Shown piece by piece: positions 57,657 through 64,000 of a stretch of DNA of 64,000 bases. The stretch is from Magicicada septendecula (lineage: Eukaryota > Arthropoda > Insecta > Hemiptera > Cicadidae): contig CM068370.1 in NCBI GenBank assembly GCA_034769895.1, forward strand, positions 48,989,454-49,053,453, read 5' to 3'. Each line of letters begins with the position of its first letter. Position 1 is the first letter of the stretch. A program made the translations under genes and the position numbers. Below the pieces are notes generated by a model. It was not told where the DNA came from and made no database searches. It saw nothing but the letters and a program-made list of their open reading frames with translations.

Positions 57657-59895
57657 TTAGTTTAAAGTTCTTACGTCCTAAATTGTTTGCTTCCTTTTGG
57701 CATGTTAGGTGGTTATAAAAATAATTCTACTAGTAATTTTGTACAAACCACTATGTTATCTTTGGTATTGACGAGCGCTTTCAGAAGTTAAGCCATCTTC
57801 AGGTCATTTACCAAACTTTTTTTTATTTGAGACCACTAACACTCTAATACAACAATAAAAAAATAAAAATCATTGTCTTGCAGTTTTCTGTTAGCCATTG
57901 CTTTTAGATCTTGGGAAGCCCTTTCATGTTTCTTTTCAAGAGAGATCTGCAGCATCCTCTGGAAGTCTCTAGTCATCGATTCCACGCAAAGTTGTATACG
58001 AGCTGTGTCGCGTTCCGCTTGATCTGCACGAGGCTTCTAACATTTCGCTTTATTCAAGTTCTGCCTATCTTTTTCACTACCCCGTCTTTCACAGACCTTT
58101 GAAATAACTTAAAATTTTATGTATAACATGGTTTTGTAAATTTTATTTTCGTTCAGTAACGTCATGTTTAACTACGTTTAAAACTTTTGTTTCTAGGAAA
58201 ATTTCGTATCATTTGTGTCCACGTCGCCTTGGGAATGTCACAACGGTTCGCTGATTGATAATGACAATGACCATCGATAAACTGTTCCGTATGAACATAT
58301 TGCAGTGATGTTACTAGTATTATTAATAACACGGGAGTTTACAAACGTTCGTATCCTGCAAGGTGGCAGGGTTCAGGGTTAAGGGTTATGTTAAGGGAGA
58401 AGGATTAAGTGTTAAGGGGTAAGAGGTAAGGATTAAAATTAATTGATGAAGTCTAAGAGTTAAGGATTAAGAGCTAGGGGTTAAGGATAAGTCAACCAGT
58501 AAGCAAACCAGCTGACGGTTGTATTCCAATAAACAAAACGTGTGTTTTACAAAAATTCAAACACTGTTGCAAATTTATTTAACAACGGAAAATATTAAGC
58601 ACATATTGTTATAAATTTTATTGCTATTTATGTTTGCCAAGAAACCCTGCTTGGTGTCGTTTGTTAAGTGACGCTGCCGACACACATGCGCGCGAGTGGG
58701 TGCGCGCGCACGTGTGTCACAGTCACAGTGTGCGTGATGAAATTATTAACGCAATAAATCCGGTCTTGGGTTGTGTTGTTATTGCAATGTAACTTGTTCG
58801 TAGCAATTTGTTTCACACAATTAATTATACGCCTTATTTCGGACAATTCAAACCTCTTTACTTTCCTTTTCTAAACAACACATGTGTACCAATCCACCGC
58901 CGTTAGAATTCCCTTGACGCTTCGATCTCGGAATCAAAGACACTGAACTTCACTAACGTTCGTAAATTTCAAGGTCGAAATATCAAGAGAATTTTTAACG
59001 ACGGTGAACGTTCATGTTAGGAGCGTTGATGTATCTGGAGTAAGTTTAGATGTAGTTAAAACCCTGTTGGACACATTTCAAACACAATAAACATGCTTCA
59101 AATAAAACTTGACAAAAATTATACAGTACACGAACAAAAGCTAAAGAAACACGAAAATAAACTGACAGAAATTTACCAGACTCTATGAACACGAACAAAA
59201 ACGGACGCGATTAAAAAAAAAAGTATTGACAATTTAGAATTGGGTGGTACTGGACCGGGTAATTGAGTCACGTTATATGGAAGAGTTGACTCAGCATTAA
59301 TAATAATATCCAAAACAGTGTTATCAGTAACGTAAAATTTGTGTCATACTGCACATTAGTGTTCAAAGTGTTTTCATAGAGTGTCTACACTTTACTCAAT
59401 AATTCTATAACGTACTTAATGTACCTGTGTATAATTCTATAATGTACCAGTGCCTATATTATAACTATTCAATCTTTAGTAGAAAAAGCTATTGTTTTTT
59501 GTCAGTTATCCAAGAAGCCTGGTAGTTATATTTTGTAACATTTAGTAAAAGAAGAAATTGTACTACGATGTTTTGTATTGAATGGTACAACCTTCAAATT
59601 TTAGTAATTAAAAGCGTCTTTATGTCCAATTTGTTAATACAGCATTAATTATTTTTAACTTCAGCTCACATATATTTACGAAAGATTTGAATGTTTTTAA
59701 ACAGTTGAACTTACGTTTGAGAATAATAGCGCATATAACTACACTCACGAATGCGTTCACATGAACTTATTTATAGAATCATGACAAAGACGTATAGCAC
59801 AAAAGCTGGATAAGGGAAGTGCGGTTCCCTTTAAGCACGATTACAAAATAAGTTACACTTTATGATACTACGATGTTGGAAAATAAATCCTCCGC
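57657..59895. other. intergenic DNA, no gene
   Basis: At 57757-57812, read on minus, is CTGAAGATGGCTTAAC...GAAAGCGCTCGTC, a decayed relative of the 60.7 kb hammerhead-like motif. At 58371-58495 there is a degenerate GTTAAGG-like patch. The rest is AT-rich with no coding signal. Confidence 0.5.
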
Positions 59896-60252
59896 AGCAC
59901 TTTTGGTCCAATATGTGTGGGAGGTGAATGGAGGAAAAGGACTAACCAAAAACTGAACACTCTTCTGAATGAACCAGATATTGTGAAAATTATAAAACTT
60001 AGTAGACTCAGGTGGGCTGGACATGTGATCAGAATGGCGGAGATTGAAATACCCAGAAAGGCACTCACAGAACAGATCTATGGCACCAGAAGAGTTGGTA
60101 GACCCAAACTACGTTGGGAAGACTGTGTGAACTATAATGCGCGCCATATGCTTGGGACCCGGAACTGGAGAGCAGCTGCAACTTGACCGGGACAACTGGC
60201 GGAGGCTGTTAAAGGAGGCCTTGACTCAGTAATGGGTTGTCGCGCCGCTGAA

Positions 60253-60283
<31 letters not shown>

Positions 60284-60320
60284 AAGAAGAAGAAGAAGAA
60301 GAAGAAGAAGAAGCCGACGA
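59896..60320 (+). pseudogene. non-LTR retrotransposon 3' end with (GAA)n tail
   Basis: The frame 59917-60186 reads GGEWRKRTNQKLNTLLNEPD, IVKIIKLSRLRWAGHVIRMA, TRRVGRPKLRWEDCVNYNAR and LGTRNWRAAAT. After a one-base shift it continues DRDNWRRLLKEALTQ and stops just before the tail. (GAA)n runs from 60247 to about 60313. This is the C-terminus of an RTE/L2-like LINE, 5'-truncated. Only one frameshift near 60182 is evident, so it is one of the better preserved LINE ends here. Confidence 0.85.
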
Positions 60321-60598
60321 CGATGTTGGACAACAGAACACTGAATTACTTAATAATCGTCATCGTCGTTGTCGTCGTTATTATCATCATCATCATAATC
60401 ACGATTAACGTTTATCTGCTTACCGCAGAGCGACTGTCTCGTCAGTCATTTTCCACTGGTTGCTTTCCAGGTCATTGAACCACGGCAGTTAACCGGATCA
60501 TCCCTCCACCTCGCAAAAGGCTTCAACCCCCCCCCCAAAACCGTCTCCTGTGTTGTCACCTTACTAAACGTCATATTCAGAAGTATTTTATTTTCGTA
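60321..60598. other. spacer between LINE tail and foldback
   Basis: Trinucleotide-rich (GTC, ATC) at 60359-60400 and a C-run at about 60528. No gene. Confidence 0.5.
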
Positions 60599-60640
60599 AT
60601 TTTTGCTAAACTTGTGTTGCTACCACTAATACTCACTTAC

Positions 60641-60688
60641 ACTTCCATGAGCGCTTTCAAGCCTCTCGGCTCATCTTCAGATGGAAAC
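60641..60688 (-). ncRNA. hammerhead ribozyme-like fold (left arm)
   Basis: Minus-strand mirror of the 60712-60759 motif with identical core and stems: stem I GTTTCCAT with ATGGAAGT, CTGAAGA, extra T, stem II GAGCC/GGCTT with a GAGA loop, GAAA, GCGCTC. Confidence 0.55.
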
Positions 60689-60711
60689 AACCTGAAACAA
60701 CAACAACCGTT

Positions 60712-60759
60712 GTTTCCATCTGAAGATGAGCCGAGAGGCTTGAAAGCGCTCATGGAAGT
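60712..60759 (+). ncRNA. hammerhead ribozyme-like fold (right arm)
   Basis: Stem I: GTTTCCAT (60712-60719) pairs with ATGGAAGT (60752-60759), six Watson-Crick and two G-U pairs. Core CTGAAGA (60720-60726), extra T, stem II GAGCC/GGCTT (five pairs with one G-U) capped by GAGA. Next are GAAA (60742-60745), a minimal stem III (A-U, G-C) and C60751 as the cleavage base of a CUC triplet. All core nucleotides are present. The very short stem III is what is reported for PLE hammerheads, which may need dimers to cleave well. The extra T is the uncertain point. Confidence 0.6.
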
Positions 60760-60802
60760 ATAAGTGAGTATTAGTGGTAGCAACACAAGTTTAGCAAAAA
60801 TT

Positions 60803-62814
60803 AGACTTAACCACTATCGTATTTATCGTTTTTCGTAATTTTGATAATGACATTAATTCTAGTTCCTTTGTGTCCTGTTTTATTGTTTCTCCGTCTCCCC
60901 TTGTTATTCCGTACTTCTCTGCGAATTGCGCTGTTTTTATATCATGCCGAGAAAGATTATGCGCCCGCAGAAAAATAAATTAACGACGATGAGCGAGAAG
61001 AGCGACCGACAACAAGAAGACACAGGTAATTATCCATATTATTAGATACGGGATACAAAAGGGATAGACAGGTGAGGGCTAAAATCATTAGGTGAACTGC
61101 TCGTATAACAACACACTATTATTCACGGGCGGCGCTCAGGTAGGGGTATGCATTAATCACCGGTGAACTATGTTAATCGTCAGCCTCCCCTAATAGCCTA
61201 TCATCACTGGCTCGGCGGTACGTAATTGTTGTCGTTACAAACTTATACTAATGTTCTACCTGAATTATATAGGGTAGGAGGGATTATGGAATGAGGATTA
61301 CTGTGTAAGCTTGTGTTGTTATTCCTGTTCAGTCACATCCTATTGTGTGAGATAAATACTTACTTTTTATTTATGCGCGACTTTTTACAGCCCAACCCGA
61401 ATAATCCGTTTCCCTCACGCCATATTGGTTGATCGCGCCAACTATTTTTGTTTTTTTAAGTTGTGATTCATTCAGTTGGACTTTACGTGTGAGCCATCTA
61501 GGACCTTCTCGGACGTCCGCTCTTGTTTCTTCGTGCTAGTGTTATTTTAGAAGTCTTTTTATCAATTGTGTTCGTCGGCCAATCGCTGGAGATATAGTCA
61601 TAGTATATTAGTTATACCCTTTGACTTGCATGATTCCTCTACGCGTTTGACATCCTCTAACCTCTCTGCGTGTTTGACATCCATTAAATTTTCTTGACAA
61701 GTCTGCCGTGAGTTATGAAGAGACGTTATAAGAACTACGAGTAACTTCAAGTACTTGGGAGCAATAATTACGTCTGATATTGATAGAAAATAAAAAGTAC
61801 AGTAACACAGAAGTACGGTTTACGTTCCATGACAGCTTTCGTATACGTCTGATTTAGGGACATTTAAATTGGCTTATCACATTATCCACGAAGAACGAAA
61901 TGCCACATGATAAGGCCAAATTGGGTGGCTTCACTCTCGACTTAAGTGTAAGTCGGATAATCACGACTAAAAAAATTCTGATTTCTATTTACTGGGTCTG
62001 AGTCGGACTAAGCGGTCGTAGCGTCCGCGCAATAGCGTGAGCACACTCGTTTACACACAGCGTTTGTAAGCATTCTGTTAATTACACAAAACGTACGTAC
62101 TATCTGTGGTACTTACAACAGCTTTTTACGGAGAAAATTAATTTGCTACGGGAATTATTTGATAAGGACTGTTCTAGTTGTTAGTTTTGCAAGGAAAATT
62201 CAAGTTAACGTCGACGATATTCACAGAAACACGCGCGAGGAGTACATTTACACAGGATGCCATTGGATATCTTAATACACACGCACGATTTTATTAATTA
62301 AATCACTTTATTCTAAGGTTTCCTGCTGTCTTCGTTTCCCACTGTAGAGAGAGAGAGCGCGCGCGCGATCGTCCCTGTTAACGCATGCCGTACCGCGTAG
62401 TAGAGCAGGCGCTATAATTAGAGAGCTACTTCGGTAAAACTTTAGGCAGAATTCGATGCATCAACTTTGAAATTATTACAAAGTGAAATTTCATCGCACA
62501 AAGTAAAATTTTACGTTATCCGAAAGTTTCAACAGGCAAATTAAATACTTAGTCGGGGAGCGCCGTGTTGAGGACCTAATATGTGTAATTCTTGAAGTTT
62601 ATTTTCCTTATAGAAAGAAACTTAAGCAATGAAACCTCTTTACGTTTAACCGGTTGTTCGGCAGGTTCGTTAGAGGTCAGCAGCCCTTAATACTTGTAAT
62701 TGTCTTTATCATGTTTTAGATAACTTTGAATTATATCAAGGCTGATTTATGGTGGCAAAGGGGGTGTGACGCGAACATATGCTTTCATTGAAGAGAAATG
62801 CACTAGCCTCTCCG
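60803..62814. other. 2 kb without recognisable genes
   Basis: Mixed composition; a CG-alternating and GA run at 62345-62368. No domain or repeat partner found. Confidence 0.5.
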
Positions 62815-63300
62815 CCCCAACACCACTCTCACACGTTGGGTGGCCCTGTTACGCCGAGCAATCCACTCCGAGGTTGTGGTAGCCAATCCCTTCAGCTGAG
62901 TGGATGGATAAGCAAACGAGAGACGAGGATTCTGTCAGGGCAGCCTGGGTCCTGGCCTGGCAGGATGGTGCACATCGGCAGCAGGGTGTACATCTAGTGT
63001 GGAGGCGGAGGAGCCTACAGTAGGCCAACGGCTGCACACATGGGCTACGTTAGTTAGTCTACTGCGATCGGGCAGAGGGAGCTCGTCAGCTGAGGTGAAA
63101 GCAAGAGGTAGAGGAAGAGCAGCCCGAAATCAAAATTCCTGGTCCCCCACGTTGTGGGTTTTACTGCAGGGCCAGAAACCTGCTTAAGTAAAAATATATG
63201 TACTTACAGAACTCACACGAGCCTCGGAAATCGGATGTCGATAGACCAAGGAGGAGATGGGGGAGGGTCTAATCCTTGGAGTAGTGATGATGACGATGGT
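62815..63300 (+). mobile_element. SINE-like element C, copy 2, with GAT tail
   Basis: Plus-strand counterpart of 24537-24985: GGTGGCCCTGTTACGCCGAG, AGGTTGTGGTAGCCAATCCC, GTGTGGAGGCGGAGGAGCCT, CTACTGCGATCGGGCAGAGG, AACCTGCTTAAGTAAAAAT, CTAATCCTTGGAGTAGTGAT. It has an additional stretch, CTTACAGAACTCACACGAGC to GTCGATAGACCAAGGAGGAG, before the tail. The added GTAGACCRAGGAGGAGATGG piece is also present in the LINE at 39646-40290, so part of this element is LINE-derived. ORFs at 62779 and 62999 are broken pieces of the frame seen in copy 1. Confidence 0.75.
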
Positions 63301-63908
63301 TTAAGGTAGCGAGTCTTGGACATTTAAAAACCTCGAGAAAATCATGTACAGCATATGCGGATTAGGTTTCCTTGGATGGTGAAGAGTTATGTCGTGCCCC
63401 TAGATTAAAAAACATTGATGTGTACGAAAAATTAAATATTTTTTAGTAACACGAAAGAATATTAACGAAATAGGATTGCACATGCCAGGAGTGTCGGTGT
63501 TATGTAGAGGCTCGCAGAAGGTTGTGGGGACCCAGCGACTGGGGGGCGTAACTGATGATCGATCTGCTTGATTCATGAAGTGAGAACCAAGTGCAAGTTA
63601 TAAAGAGTATTTCACGAATATCGGTGTCAACGGCATTGAGTTCTTTAAAATCATTTGGGCGGCGATTAGATTCAAAAATTATTAGATGTAAAAAATTTAC
63701 CGTTAATGCTCCATGCTCTTCCGCTTCTTACTCAAATTACCTACTCTGTTGTCAGTACTTCTCCGAGAAGAATTTGACGAAAACATCCATTTTATTTCCA
63801 CAACTGCTTAAGTTACTTTACACTTACTAGTGTACAAATTGGTACAACATCATTGAGTGGTACACCATAACGGACTGATTTTCCAGGGTTAAAAATAAAT
63901 ATATTCTA
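63301..63908. other. no gene seen
   Basis: A 79-residue ORF at 63591 has no recognisable domain. Confidence 0.4.
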
Positions 63909-64000
63909 AAAGTGATTTTGAATCCATTCTGTTATACTAAGTTTTACCAAAGTTTAATTATACCAACATATAAAAAGAGGGAAAAATAAAGCTACAATTG
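63909..64000 (+). repeat. short dispersed repeat D, copy 2 (cut by window end)
   Basis: GTGATTTTGAATCCATTCTG through AACATATAAAAAGAGGGAAA aligns with 41879-41972. The window ends inside it. Confidence 0.65.

Larger units (their letters stand above)
60599..60802. mobile_element. compact foldback of two inverted hammerhead units
   Basis: Arms 60599-60690 and about 60710-60802 are almost perfect inverted copies (AATTTTTGCTAAACTTGTGT, TGCTACCACTAATACTCACT) around a centre of about 20 bases. Each arm is essentially one hammerhead-like unit with flank. Nothing coding is present. An extra CGTAATTTTxA-like motif on both sides may be a target duplication. Confidence 0.9.

Noticed and set aside
58371..58495. 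Possible telomere-like repeat (GGGTTAAGGGTTA)
   Set aside because: Degenerate and irregular, and not a TTAGG array as expected for most insects. More likely a decayed low-complexity patch.

Overview
This 64 kb window looks like intergenic chromosomal DNA from a large, AT-rich, repeat-laden arthropod genome, most probably an insect. I infer this from the mix of elements: Penelope-like retroelements (PLE), non-LTR retrotransposons with (GAA)n or (GAT)n tails, a FLYWCH-type MULE, mariner and hAT relics, and tRNA-derived SINE heads. A cockroach or termite type genome would fit, but that is only an impression. I found no intact host gene, no true tRNA or rRNA and no CRISPR array. Every recognisable coding stretch belongs to a transposable element and nearly all are broken.

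Layout. 1-983 is AT-rich sequence. 983-6672 is a 56-bp satellite of about 100 units. 6.7-18.4 kb holds two copies of a dispersed repeat (7.8-8.3 and 13.9-14.4 kb), a DNA element with a hAT-like insertion inside it (8.5-9.9 kb), and three long inverted-repeat (foldback) elements at 12.5, 14.5 and 16.1 kb. 18.4-24.0 kb is a nest: a MULE lies inside the terminal repeat of an IS630/Tc1-mariner-type transposon with DD82E catalytic spacing, which itself sits at a TA inside an older repeat. 24.5-32.2 kb holds a SINE-like element, a foldback, LINE fragments, and a LINE 3' end fused to a PLE fragment that carries a GIY-YIG domain and ends in a hammerhead-like fold. 32.8-35.1 kb is an 84-bp satellite of 27 units. 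35.3-46.4 kb is a graveyard of LINE 3' ends with one foldback, one hAT-like MITE and a large compound microsatellite. 46.6-49.5 kb is an 86-bp satellite of about 33 units. 49.8-64 kb holds a truncated mariner, A-rich DNA, LINE and PLE relics, two more foldbacks and a second SINE-like copy.

How the parts relate. The most interesting recurring signal is a short motif, CTGAHGA + one base + hairpin + GAAAC, found at about ten places in PLE-type terminal sequences and foldbacks. At 32094-32135 and in both arms at 60641-60759 it folds on paper into a complete three-stem hammerhead ribozyme. This agrees with published reports of hammerhead motifs in PLE terminal repeats. The SINE-like elements share the 3' tail (TAATCCTTG... 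plus GAT repeats) of LINEs in the same window, which suggests shared mobilisation. All three satellites show block duplications, typical of unequal exchange.

Limits: all alignments were done by eye, boundaries are approximate, and clade names for LINEs are tentative.
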